Assembly: GCF_964355755.1 (NCBI RefSeq)
Contig: NC_092671.1
Span: forward strand, 17,391,501-17,455,500
DNA length: 64,000 nucleotides
Direction of reading: 5' to 3'
Source: Antedon mediterranea
Lineage: Eukaryota > Echinodermata > Crinoidea > Comatulida > Antedonidae
The position numbers and the translations under genes were made by a program. The notes under the pieces are model-generated. The model searched no databases. It was given only the letters and a program-made list of their open reading frames with translations, and was not told the origin of the DNA. Shown here in pieces: positions 42,901-57,900 of this stretch (position 1 is its first letter; each line of letters begins with the position of its first letter).

Positions 42901-45900
42901 TAATAACAGTCTCTCAGCTTAGATTTTCAAAATGTAGTTAATCATTTTGTTTTAGCTGTCAAAACGGGGAGCATGAGCCCCTTTTGCTCCCCATGGAACT
43001 GCCTCTGATGGTATACAGTTTAGAGCATGAGCCCCTTTTGCTCCCCATGGAACTGCCTCTGATGGTATACAGTAGTAGATTCTTAAATGTAGTTTGGTAT
43101 ACCTAGTTTTTTCCATAATCAAAGGGAAAATAGATATTTTTACTTTCTATATGTAATTTCAATACTTTTTAGGCGGCAAAGTACTTTCATATTTTAATTT
43201 CAGTACTATTCAGAATTAGAAAAAATGTCAATATACAAAGCATCAATATTGTAAAATGTCTATTCTTTAATGGACTCCCTGTGCTACAGTTCTCTTAGAA
43301 TTGATTAGTAAAAAGGTCTGAGTAAGCAATGGATGCAAGTATACTCAATTAAATGCCATAAACAGTGCTTATTCGAATAGGAAAGCCGTAATGAGATGTC
43401 GAAGAGTACATATGGAAAAGGTTGCCACTGATACAGCTGTTACTGTACAACCTAGTTTTGATCTATCTGTTTTTATTTAGCTTTTAAAGATAAAAATCAT
43501 AAAACCTGGTCACTATTTAAAAGATTGTCAACTTTACATTCTAAATAGATTTTATATTGAAAAAGAATAAATAAAGGTATTTGAAAATTGTTATTATGTG
43601 AGTAATAGTAATTGTATTATCATAACACTGTAGTAATTACAAATAGCGTGATTATAAATGAGCAACTATTTTATAGTGTAGGCCGTATAATAACCTTTAA
43701 ACGATATTGAATATTTGATCATAACCTAGTGTAGGTATTACCAATAGCTATGAATAAGCCTATTTCTTACATTTAATTTTGTTTATACAGTTTATCGGCT
43801 TCAATTGAAAATGTTTGTGTGTACAAAAGACCTATACATACACTGGACACAAACATGGTCACAATTATTGAACAGATAAATATTTACAAAAGCAGTGGAT
43901 TGGTGTTGCATCATAAATTCTATTTTCTACCCACATATTTCAAATAAATTCAAGAAATCTTTTTTCCACAGCTGTACTGTACAGTAGGCATTTGAATATT
44001 GCAAACCATGAATTTTATTGATTGTTCAAAACTGTGTTGTTATAATACTATGTGTTATTGCCATTCCTACATACTGTACATACAGAAATATAGTATTTAC
44101 GTGAACAAGTTTGAGACGAGACAAATAAATTATTGCGATAAAATGAATTTGAAATAAGATTCATAAGTAAAGTAGGCTGGGTCATACTCAATGATTTGAA
44201 AAAAAAGTGATGATCAAAATACTTTACTTTTAATGGTATAGTACTGTACAGATAGGCCAGCATAAGCTAGACATACAGTAGAGTAAATAATAATAATAAA
44301 GTACAGTAGTAGGCTGAGTTGCACACAGATGCCAGTGGAGGATCCAGGATGTTTAAATAGGGAAGAAGGGGATGGAGACCCAGGGCTAAAAATGGCGAAA
44401 TGAAATAAGCCAAGCTTAAATGATGTCCTACAGTATCTGTCTGCATTACAATCTTCAAAAGATGACTTCCACCCTACTTTTCAACCTGCCCCTAGATTAA
44501 AAAAAATGATATCTCTCTCTAAATATGCCCTTTAAGCCTGTTTTAATTATCCACAAGCCCAATATCATCGTGGGATAGGCATGTGTTGGAGATCTGTGTC
44601 ATATTGCTTATGTCCTTTATGCAAGATGCGTTTCTCTTATTACCTCATCTTTTGGATGTAACATAAAGCCGTTGGTTGCATGTACATACAGTACAACACA
44701 CATGTACATGATAAAAAACTTTGTACTGCATTGTAAAGAGAATGGGATTGTCTCTCAGTTTACTGATTGTGATAGGTGTTATAAAGATGAAAATGAAGAA
44801 TACTGTAGGTAATACTAGATTTTATATATCAAAAACCAGACCACATTATTTGAAAAATAGTATTGCCTTTTAAGCATACTGTTACTACTGGTATAACATA
44901 TTGCTGCAATATACTTTTTCGAGTATATCTCCCTCTTTGGGCTTATCTAGGTAAGCCAGGCACGAAATAGACTATATAATCACAGAAATATTTGCGTAAA
45001 CTACTGTACTACAGTACTACTACTATGAACTTGATATGATTGGGAGGGTTAATATGTGAAATAATTGAATATAAACAGCCTGACATATTTGCACTTATAA
45101 ATATTAAAAGTATAACAGTACTGTACATATACTAGTGAAAACAAATATTAATTATCAGTGTTTGTTTCAGAGAGAACAGGTGGATCTTAGTGCCTATTTG
45201 TTCAGCAATATGTGGGTAAGGTTTAATAAGAACATTACAGTAGTTATTTAATAAGCATGTAATATGTTTCCTGTTTACGTTTAAATTGTTTACAGTAGTA
45301 CTATATACAATCTTTAGTAGGATACAAATAGGTGGCAAGGAGGTTCATACTACTGTAGCAAAAACAATGGGTTTTGGTGGTTGTATTTTCTAAAACATTA
45401 TGAAAAAAAATTCTTCAATTAGACAGAAGATGTTGCATGAAGAATATACTGTAAAGCTGCAACGTTTATTAAAGTCATTAACAAATTGAGGAAATCTTAT
45501 GATGAGTCCTTAATCCAATAGATAAATCACCTCTGTGATAACATAAATTAAAGCATGTATGCTACAGCAAAGCTTGTGAAAAGTATAATATTACCTGGTC
45601 AATAATGGCGACATCATTTCACGATCAACAAACATTCATAGTATTAAAGACGTCACTCTATCAAGAGGTTATGAGTTTAGCCTTATAACATAACGTAACT
45701 AGTTCAATGCACGATTAAAATGATCAATAATTTTGCAAGTGATTGATGACTGGTGGTTATTTTACCTGAACCTCACATAAAACATGAAGGTTGTTAGGTT
45801 CAAATCCCATCCAATTCAGATTTAATGTTGTTTGAATATGCACATTTGTCTTTGTAATGGAATACCACTGTGCATTGTAAACTCTTTAAGGCCAATTTAC

Positions 45901-48900
45901 ACAGACGAGCGGTAACGGTAAGCAGAAAAACATGTAGCTTGTCCCACATAGAATCTGTATCTATCTTGAGTTGAAACCGCCCGTCCGTGTTGTGTGTAAA
46001 TGGGCATAAGGACTAACATAGATTCAATATTTATATTACCGTCACCGCTTGTCTGTGTAATTTGGCCTTTATTCATGCCCTTCCATGTCTCAAAAAGATA
46101 TTATGATTTGTGGGATGCACCTGAGGGTATGTTCCAGTTATGCAGAGGGGTGTTTAATGAACTTTATTTCAAGTTATATTGCTCCTTAAGGAGAATAAGC
46201 CATTGTCGGTTTATACAGCTAGGTATGAAATAGAATATGCTCTTTATTTCAATAAAATTCTTTCTTGTACATTGGCAAAATTTAAAGAGGAGAGAAAATA
46301 TATATATATTTGAAGAGAAGAGAATATATATAAATACCATTCATTCAAACAGACAAAGGAAATATCCTTTCAATATGCCATACATTTTAATTGATATTTT
46401 CTAACACATATGTTTATATATTTTTGTTCACATATTTTCTACAACCTTCCCTCCATCAAAGCCAACAGAACATACTGTATGAATTTATATTGTAAATGAG
46501 TGAATGATTTACTAATCCACGAAACTCGAATGTTTTAAGTCATGAACAGTGTTATAATTATCACTTAAAATGTTACATCACAAATGATTAAAACTTAATG
46601 AGAAACATCCTGCTAATTAGCAAAATTCAAATGACATCCGAAACAATCCAACCTAAAAATGTACAAACTACACACACATCTAATGTTCAAAAGAATATTT
46701 AAATTTATTATAGTTTTTATCCAAATACATATTCATCAACAAATAAAATAATGTAACTTTTTGTTTTGATTTACTTGGCAGGTGTTTCCGATAGGGGTGC
46801 TCAAAAGATGTTCTTCTTTTCGTAAATGTATCCTCTCTCCAGGTACTGTAAGCTCTCTAGGCATGATTTAGAGGACCATTGTTACTTTTGGGAGGCAGGA
46901 TGAAAAATGAGATAAAGGAGGGATAGGTGGAGGAGGGCTAATATCAAAGAGGAATAAATTTGATACAGAGAAGCAAGAATGAGAGAATTTTTTTTTTTGG
47001 GGGGGGGGATAGCGACTGCAGGTGTAATTATAATATTTCAATACAAGTATTAGTACCTGGTATAAATTATTTACACATTTTAATGTGTAAATAAATTGAT
47101 CACCCTATAATATATAGTTACTGGTAATGTAATGTTCTATCATTTAAGTTATTATATGTACTATTATGTATTTTTAATATTGGTTTGATAAACGGAAATG
47201 ATCAATCACTACATAGTGTTGATTACAGTACATTTTGACTGTATGAAAAATATTACATAACATTTTACAGATATCATTCGGTACGGCTATCTTGTTGTAA
47301 TACTAGACAAACATGTGGTTGTCCTTCATACAGGTATTAAAATAATAGGATCAGAATTACTTTCTTCCTTTATAATATGTTTTGGAAGTGCATGCAATAG
47401 TACTACTAAGCCACTTCAAACTAAGTGTTTAAATTCAGGATATTATTCAAACTCTCCAAATAAAAAAAAAAAACAGTTTTATCGTTAATACAAAACTACA
47501 AACAAATCACATTTTCGTTGACCTCATACATACTATACAGTAATTAGACTTTACTGTATCTCAACTTTAAAACCACTTTTGAGGTGTCATGGCTACTTTC
47601 TATCTTGGCCTTACCCTAAATTATCAATTGCTTTTATCAGATTTTCAACCAATCATTAACACCGATATAAGCTAAAACTTCCTAAAATTAATCTTTTAAT
47701 ATTTCAACTTCTACAGTATTCTGACACTAAGAATTAAAAAAATGGTGCACTGGTTATTAACATATTATTTCATATATATCTTTCATAGTACATTTCGTGT
47801 GATGTAGAGGTGAAGGACGAGTATACAGTTGAGTACCAACCACACCCTTTTTTGCACCTTATTATCTTATAAGCCACTGCGAATTAAAGGCTACCTGTAA
47901 AGCTTTGTTTACACTATCAAACTTTATGTGCCAAAAATTGTAATGCCCATATATACTTTATGGACATGATGATGTCATATCATTACAATATTTAAGCATA
48001 TCACTACCATATTTAAGCATATCACTAACATATTTGGGAACATCACACTTTTTTGGTCAAACTAGTTTAATGGTGTAGACAGAGCTTAAGAAAAAGGTGT
48101 AGCGATTCTTTAATGTGGTTTGGCTGAATCTGATCATTCTGTTTTCCATGTGCTATACTATAGTATACCGTAAAAATTGCAGGGATTATAAAGCACTAAA
48201 AAGAAGTAGAAAATGAGATGTAGTTTGGTGGTTAACATGTTTGTCTTCTAATCCCAAGGTCCGGGGTTCAATCATGAGTGCCAGGGTTGTAACTCACGAC
48301 TTGTTTAACTCAATTCCCCAAGCCTCAAGTGAGACTTAGCTCATATTGCAAGGTAAATTATTAAATAGTTTATCCATCCTGTAAATGGTAAGTTACTCGC
48401 TGTTGGACGCGTAAGAAAAAAATATATAGCCAACATTAAGAGCTCAACTTTGTTCCTAGACAATTATTAACAAATTTTCTGGGTATAAACAAACTTACTC
48501 TTTTGCATAGCAAGTAAAAATAATAGCACCAGTTTCTACAATACTATCATCAGACTAATTTAAATGTATAAAATCTCACTATAGTATAAGAATAGTTTTG
48601 TAAAACTAGTTGATGTGTGCACCTTTAAAAAACCTTTAACTGTTCTATAGGGTGGTTCTATTGAGGTTATACAGTATAATTGCTCCATTGGGACCATCCC
48701 TATTAAGGGGGAACGTTGGTGTGTCCTGAAAATATCCCCTGAGTAGGAGTTTTACTGTATGAGTTTCTACTGCGCTGTTTTAAATTATTCATACACTGTA
48801 TATACAGTAACACTGAACATATAACATATTTGGCATGACATTCTACTTGCTAAGACTTTAACTCTTTCACGGATCAGTATTTTGGAATACATTAACATAA

Positions 48901-51900
48901 TGAAGGTAAAGATCTGTGTGCGAACCACTCATTTTAGCTTCTTAGTTATTAGTATTAAGGATAGAAATCCCATTTGAATAGAGATAAAGACAAAACATGG
49001 TCCTAATTTTGGGACAGAAGTAGTAGTTGAATTCACAACATCTACTCTTTCATTGCCATTCATAAAAATATTCCCAAATACTTTAACCTAATATTTTAAG
49101 TACAGTAATTTATTTTTTACTATGAATTTCTAAATTTAAAAATCCAATAGGTTAAAAAGTTTAAAATACAAAGCTTCCTGTTAGAATTGTCTTGGATAAA
49201 AACAAGAGTATTAAGAATTTAGATCAAGATAATCTGCTGTCCCAAAAAAATAAAATCATCATGAAGAAGAAGTGGCAGAAGATGTCAACAGTAATCACAT
49301 AGGCTTTGATGACCTAGAATTTAACAGATCCATCACAGACTGATCATACATTGTCCATTGAAGTTTATATACAAAGACTATTGTTAAATATAATTGAAAG
49401 ATTACTAAATTGAATTACTTTGAGTTCTATATTCCCTTCTGGAGAAGTGATCATAACTGAGTGATTACTCCAAGTTCGAGTCATAACTCGTATTATGCAA
49501 TGTCAGTGATTACTCCAAGTTTGAGTCATACCTCATACCTACAGTATTTATTTATTTTACCTTATTTTATTTCAACAATATTTTACGAGGGTCCATCCAG
49601 CCAAAGCTGATCATTAGGGACCCTCACAAAATATGCTGCAATGTCAGTGATTACTCCAAGTTTGAGTCATAACTCGTACCTACAGTATGCTGCAATGTCA
49701 GTGATTACTCCAAGTCTGAGTCATAACTCGTACCTACAGTATGCTGCAATATCCGATTGATTACTCCAAGTTCGAGTTTGTACCTATGCTTATGCAATGT
49801 CAGTGATTACTCCAAGTTTGAGTCATAACTCGTACCTACAGTATGCTGCAATGTCAGTGATTACTCCAAGTCTGAGTCATAACTCGTACTGTACCTACAG
49901 TATGCTGCAATATCCGATTGATTACTCCAAGTTCGAGTTTGTACCTATGCTTATGCAATGTCAGTGATTACTCCAAGTTTGAGTCATAACTCGTACCTAC
50001 AGTATGCTGCAATGTCCGAGTGATTACTCCAAGTCTGAGTCATTACTCGTACCTACAGTATGCTGCAATGTCAGTGATTACTCCAAGTCTGAGTCATTAC
50101 TCATACCTACAGTATGCTGCAATGTCCGAGTGAATACTCCAAGTCTGAGTCATTACTCATACCTACAGTATGCTGCAATGTCCGAGTGATTACTCTAAAG
50201 TCTGAGTCATTACTCGTACCTACAGTATGCTGTAATGTCAGTGATTACTCCAAGTCTGAGTCATTACTCATACCTACAGTAAGTATGCTGCAATGTCCGA
50301 GTGAATACTCCAAGTCTGAGTCATTACTCATACCTACAGTATGCTGCAATGTCCGAGTGATTACTCTAAAGTCTGAGTCATTACTCGTACCTACAGTATG
50401 CTGTAATGTCAGTGATTACTCTAAGTCTGAGTCATTACTCATACCTACAGTAAGTATGCTGCAATGTCCGAGTGAATACTCCAAGTCTGAGTCATTACTC
50501 ATACCTACAGTATGCTGCAATGTCCGAGTGATTACTCCAAGTCTGAGTCATTACTCGTACCTACAGTATGCTGTAATGTCAGTGATTACTCCAAGTCTGA
50601 GTCATTACTCATACCTACAGTATGCTGCACTGTCCGAGTGAATACTCAAAGTCTGAGTCATTACTCATACCTACAGTATGCTGTAATGTCAGTGATTACT
50701 CCAAGTCTGAGTCATTACTCATACCTACAGTATGCTGTAATGTCCGAGTGATTACTCCAAGTCTGAGTCATTACTCATACCTACAGTATGCTGTAATGTC
50801 AGTGATTACTCCAAGTCTGAGTCATTACTCATACCTACAGTATGCTGTAATGTCCGAGTGATTACTCCATGTCTGAAGTTTGTACCTATGCTTATGCCAG
50901 GCTGTACCAAACCTTTTGCCACATCTGTACTATTTCAAAGACTATTATGTGAAAAACGAGAATATACAATTATAAAATTGGTTTATATTGTTACCGTATA
51001 TAAAAATATACGTAAGTATACTGCAGTCGTATACCATTTAAAAAAATGTTAGAATCAATGATATTTTTTGTTCTGTGTTCAAAATATGTTTTCTGAAAAA
51101 TATTTCAGAAATATCATGTAAATCATGTCATGTCATCTTTTTTACTTTGCATTGGTTAAATAAATTATCTCTAAAAAAAATTTTTTTCTGAAAATATCAA
51201 ATATACTTTCATGTCATAAACAAGAAATAATGAAAAAAACATGAGGTGATAAACACAATAATTAAAATTTTAGACAAATATTTATTTAAAAAAAAATTAA
51301 TACTCTTATTAAGATTAATTTCTACAATAAAAGCATGTTCATTGCATCGTTAATTTATTACAGTAATTGGTTTACGTTAATTTATTACAGTAATTGCTTT
51401 GCGTTAATTTATTACAGTAATTGCTTTGCGTTAATTTATTACAGTAATTGCTTTGCGGTAATTTTGACTGGTTTTGTTATTATTTTGCTAATGTTATTCT
51501 TATTCAGTTTATCAAATTGTTAATGCTAATGTTTACCGCAGCGTTCTGATTTGACCTTTTAGAAGGTTAGTGGGTCGAACTTGCTCTGTAGAAAAACGAG
51601 TACAATCATAATTAGTTTATGTTAATAAGATTTGATCTTAATTTTGACACAGAGTATTGGTTGATCAATGGTGTGAAATAAATTTTACAAAAACATGTAC
51701 CATTTCTTAATATGAATTTTACATTATGATCAGATCTTGTTCATTAATTAACTTAAGTTAAATAGAAAACCATCCTAATACTCTGTATAGAATCAAACAT
51801 TTCAACATACAGTAAATGAATGTCATTAAAGGCATGTTTAAATATTTTAAGGCATGGTCAAAAATATAATTATTTGCCAACTGACTTGTGCAAAATGTGT

Positions 51901-54900
51901 GGTTTTGATTTAAAAACTGTCCTGTTATTTAAAAGTTCTCACTTTCAATTTTAGTTGTGAATATTGTCAGACAAACATACAAACCGGATATGAGTGCTAC
52001 TTACCTGGATAAACCGACAATAGCCTGTGCTCAACTGAAGGAGAGCTACTGTACATACTATAAGGAAACATTAGTTTCATCCTCTATAATAAATGGATTT
52101 ACCATTAACCATACCTTCACATGGGCATACCCATACGTACAACCATCATCATTACTTAGATAGGTATAGGCCTAGCCTATTTAGGCATAGGTTTCTAGGC
52201 CAGGCTTTTGATAAACTACGGTAATATACAAACACTAGCTATAGGTCTAATTCAGCATTTTCTCGTTGCTGAAAACATTTTATATGTATATTTTCACTGA
52301 AAAGTTATGGTTTTTCCATTGTTTTCCCTTCACGATATCACACTAAGCAGGTGCATCACAGAAGGAAAACAATATTAATTCATGCATAATGCATGTTGGT
52401 ATTTATAGTGGCCCACTTAAATCATCAGAATATACTTTTTTTCAAAGGAAACATAGTGCTGCCAACAATACCGTGTTGTGTGGTCAGATTGTAACAACCA
52501 AATTGAAAAGCGTTTTTATTTCGTATTTATCTATCGCATTATATTGGATCACAAAAGAAAATTTACTTCTATGTATTTGCCCATGTATTATTCTAACATC
52601 ATAACAATAACATTATTCTTCGACACAGGGTGCCAAAACGACCACAGGGGCTGTGAAAAAATATATACATTATTAAAAAAAAATAATAACATTAATAAAT
52701 ATATATGCATAGAAATATAGGCAGCCGGATATAAACAAGCCCTGAAGGTAGATTTCAACCTTAATCTACATATATTCTTTCTACCAGTACAAATGATCCA
52801 CATTGGCAGATGGTTCACACAAACATTATGGCCAGTACTGTATCAATATGCCTACTGGAGAAAATAAATGTTTAAAAAAACCACAAAAATGAAAGTGAAT
52901 GCTATATTATTATTAGTCAATATATTTGAACAAAATCTTTTTTTCTTCAAATTTAAAAAAAATTCTCGTAATTTTATTGAGAAGACATCAAGCTGTCATA
53001 ATTATTACGGTTTTCTTCTTTTTAAAAGTATTTAAAGAATAATTTATCCATAATATAAACATTTGACAGGTTGCCATGGTAATAACCTATCCAATTAGCA
53101 TCTATTTACAGACATTTGTAGGCCTACTGAAGCCACTTTCATGGATTTACATTTTGTTTTAAACTCTGTTTTACCTTCTGATTGCTCTGTACTCTACACT
53201 ATCATAGAATGTATAGTATCTTTCTGTCAAGAAACAGTATATTGCATTTTAACAGAAAAAAGAAAATAAAAATAGCAAAGAAAAATAAATTCACATAAAA
53301 ATGAATGTACTATAACTTAAGAAGGCCCTCTATAGTTACAACAAATGTTGCTGCATTTATGACTAGTTTTGGCTAAAAGTTAAATATAAATGTATTTAAT
53401 AGTTATTTGGAGAGACAGCTTCTGACATTAGTTATTTTTTGCAAAGATATTAATATTAATGAGATAATTAATAAACCCACTGCTTGTAATATATCTAACA
53501 TCCTGCCTCATTCTATTTTTAGCCAACCTGTTTTAAGTACATTTGATATTGGATAAACCTGTAAAGCTCAAAACTAGTTTGACAAATAAAGTATGATGTG
53601 TCCAAATATAGTAGTGATATTCCTAAATATGGTAGTGATATAACATCATCATGTCCATATATGGGCACATCACATTTTTTTTTGTCACATAAAGATTGAG
53701 AGTGTAGACAGAGCTTTAGGTCTTATATTTCTGTGACCTGAAATGTTCAGTTTATGACTTAACAATCCAAACAATAATATCATTCTTTACCACATTAATT
53801 AATCTAGAGAAGTAGAAAAACAATTTAATTACTAAACCACTAAGTACTCTACACAATAAATAATTATATTAGTCAAGTAGTAAACACTGACTGCCACCAT
53901 TAAACTACTGTAATAATAACTAACTCAGTTTTATTGCCACTTGGAATTTAATTATTGATTACCGATCATGATACATTTGTAAATCAAAATTAAACAATTA
54001 CTAGAATAGCAACATAGTAAATAGACCATGCCCAAGCTATAAATGAAGATGTACTTATTATCATTTCTGTACTCTGACAAGAATATTAACATTAGGGAGC
54101 TTCCGAGTTGCGACAACTGACAAGCTACGAACAAGTACTGTACGCCATGTATTCCTTGCGCACATGCAGGGAATTCAGGCATGGTTCCTCACTGCATTCC
54201 TTGCGCACATGCAGGGAATTCACGCATGGTTCCACAGTATATTCCTTGCGCACATGCAGGGAATTCACGCATGGTACCTCACTGTATTCCTTGCGCACAT
54301 GCAGGGAATTCAGGCATGGTTCCACACTGTATTCCTTGCGCACATGCAGGGAATTCACGCATGGTTCCACCAGTGTATTCCTTGCGCACATGCAGGGAAT
54401 TCACGCATGGTTCCACAGTGTATTCCTTGCGCACATGCAGGGAATTCACGCATGGTTCCAGTGTATTCCTTGCGCACATGCAGGGAATTCATGCATGGTA
54501 CCTCACTGTATTCCTTGCGCACATGCAGGGAATTCACGCATGGTTCCTCACTGTATTCCTTGACGTACAATTTTGGTGGTTCCTAGATCAGACGATGACA
54601 AGCAAACCATCAATTCCCAGGTCATAGGTCATCGCAAATTAAAAGCTCTTTTTGGGAAAGGACCTCAGAAAGGTGCAAGCGTACACTATGTACAGTACGC
54701 AAAGTTCAACATTTGTGTAAAGCTAGTTTTACCCTTCTGAACTATGGCCGCTATATAATAGACTACATCATTGATTATTCAGCCTGATTTACAGTAGCAA
54801 TAATTATTTGGATTTAATGGATGGTTGGTATCTTGCCTATTATCTACATTTTTTTACCATGGCTGCATTACAAGTGTCCTTACATCAAAACCAATTACAG

Positions 54901-57900
54901 CAAGTACTTCAGCCTTATTGGAATTCTAAATTGATTTTTGCAATCAAAAATTATCGGTAAGGTGATATCTTAAAAAGGATAAAGCATATAAGAGAAGAGG
55001 TGGCAAACAAGTCCACATACACTTTAATAAACAATTAACATAGGAATAAGAGGATGTAGAAATATTTGTTGATGTGTAACTATCAAGGGTCAAGTGGGCA
55101 GTTTGAGATTCGAACACAATATGTGGTGAAAATAATGCCAGCCATACATTTATTATAAAACTCTGGTCAAAATAAAAATTAACATAATTGGTGAATTATC
55201 CAGTATTAATCACTTTACCATAATGTGTTTTAATGTACAGCAGATGCAATTACTTATTAACCATTTTATATAATCTTTATCATAACAAATATTAAATTGT
55301 AAAAACTAGTTTCAACTATTTAATTTATTCAAGAATTCAGCTATTTCTACTGTAAAGCAGATTGAATGTTTTAACACTTCTACTTAAAGAGTAAATTCTA
55401 TAATTTGTCTTACGGTTTAAGATAGTAGACGGCAACATAAAGAACTAAAATATTTTGAAGTGTGAAGTGCCTAAAACAACAATAGATTATACACAGCAGC
55501 GCAGGATACAGATCATGCTATGCTACAGTACAGTAGATACACTTATAATAATCAAACATATGGCCACGTCAATATCTATGATCAGCAAAATTGCGATGCA
55601 GACAGTATCTTCGCTTCTTTGGATAATTTCAAAACAATAACAATTAAGAAACTGAATTATAATTGAAGGTGTAAAATAAGACTTACATCGTGTTGTTTGC
55701 GGCATACTACGCTGTCAAAAGAAATGATGAAAGATCAACGTAACGCTGTTGTTTGATATGTCAAAAGAAAGAGCGTTATTCATATGTATCGTACACTGCT
55801 GCTCAAGAATTTAAAACATGGAGAAAGGATTTTAATTCGGGGCAATAAATAAGCAATAAAATAGAACGGTCGCTAGACATGTAGTGCAGAGTTTAGAAAT
55901 GATATTAGGATATGTATATTATAGTTGCTATGGTCATATAGCATGGGTGGGGAGACAAAGGTAAAATGTCTTAAAAAATACTGAATTCAATCAAATTTTT
56001 TATTATATTATTTGTTATGTTATACACAATACGGTAGTACAGTATCATAAAATAATAGAAATTCTATTTTTATCAAATTCAGGGTCACGATTAAAATGTT
56101 TTCATTGAAAAAATAGTGAAATTTAATAAATATCATGATTAATCCAACATAAAAGAACTTAAAATAAGGAAATTGTTATATGTGACAATGAATAATGAAT
56201 ATGAGATTATTGAACAGTATTTATTTTTGCCTTTAAACACATTACATTTAAAATATGAATGTATGACCTTTAAACAAAATTCAAATAATATTTAAATGTT
56301 ATTTATTTCATTCCCATACAGCAGTGTATTTACTTTAACACTTAAATACTATATTTAAAATAGGGCCAACTCTCTCCAAACAAAACCAGGCTTTATGAGG
56401 TTCAAAAGGTCCAAAAATATTGTTTACCATTAAAAACACATTCAGAATACCAGACTTTCCGGAAACTAGGCATGCTAGATTTTATTACAGGCTAGATATT
56501 AGGCTAGACTGTATAATTTAGGCAAATTTTAATTTTAAACTACATAATGATGGAGGTATAGAATTACCTCTATGAAATGATACATTTTAAAGAATGTTAC
56601 AGTATGTATGCCACTTTCCGTAAATTGAAAGCAAGAATGGGGAAGTTGAATTAAAAAATCAAGCTACTATAATCTTTAATTTTTATCAGTGTTTACAAAT
56701 AGAAATTAAAAATATATGCCTATCAGAAGTTGATTACTAGATTAGCAAAGATCTACACAGAAAAAAATATAATTTCATAAAAAACAGAAATATCTGCCTA
56801 TTTAGTATTAAAAGAAAGATTAAAAGTCAAATAAAATTCTAGGAACAACAGATGATCTACAGTCAAGGTGAGAGTATCAAACGATTTTACATTTTTAATG
56901 CATTAATTTAACCATATTATTTGTCATACCGGTACCTTCTTTTTTTGCCAACTACTGTAGACTACCAACCATCTAGGTCTGTCAGCTTCAGCTTTAACAC
57001 CATACATAAACAGTAGGATACTGTAGGTTATACTGATGTATGTACTGTACTGTACAGTGATTTCTTTTAACTAAATAATTCAGTTGTTCAAGTATGAGAA
57101 TATGGTAAACACTTAATTTTATTCACCTATTTTTAGTAAGGACAGATTTTACACTGAATGGTTTTTGCTCACAAATTAGCAAGTTAAGGTGAAACCAATT
57201 AAAATGATGTAATTATCATTATAGCTGTTAATTGTTTTAACTGTGTTATTACCTATTCAAGGATAGACAAATAACCACTACCAGCTGAGCTCACTAAACA
57301 ATATGAATCTATGGCAACAATCTAAATCTACAGTATGGACGATTTACTATGTACAGTCTGTGCTATTTACAACTAAAAATCTAAAATTTTATTTTTTAAA
57401 TACTCTCCTCTCTTTGTAAGCTCCTCTACGTGTGCTTAAGGGTCCTTCAAAACAGATTTATTTCTATACACATTTTTAAAACACAAACTTTAGTTTTATA
57501 CTAGTAGAAAAATGACAAAAGAAAATCCACTAAGGCCTAATAATAGTAGAATATACTATGGATTACATCATGGAGCTATTGTTGTACATGATTTACACAG
57601 TAGAGTGTCTGCCATCTAAAATAAATGGATGAATAAATTGAACATAAAGCATTTAACTTTAAGGATTTTGTCATTTCACACAAAAGCTATTACAATATAG
57701 GCTACTACTGTAAATACAGTTATATAAGTATAAGTATATAAATTAAATCGTAAAGCAAAAGCAACATAAAACTATTGATTTAACTTTATTCTGTTTTGTA
57801 AGTATATGATGAATTTACAGTTGAAATAAGGCATCAATATTATTGAATGAATGAAGTCTTAGTACAGTACACAATGAACAATATAAACAGACCGTAAATT

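Noticed and set aside
50114-50641. 175-codon open frame
   Set aside because: It lies entirely within the 55-bp satellite and its peptide simply repeats the unit.
54108-54586. Overlapping plus- and minus-strand frames of 140-151 and 66-88 codons
   Set aside because: All are translations of the 45-bp satellite.
55686-55705. Fifth DGK first exon starting MPQTTR with a strong GTAAGT donor
   Set aside because: It ends in phase 1; joining to the shared exon gives an immediate TGA stop. Could be non-coding 5' exon but no evidence.
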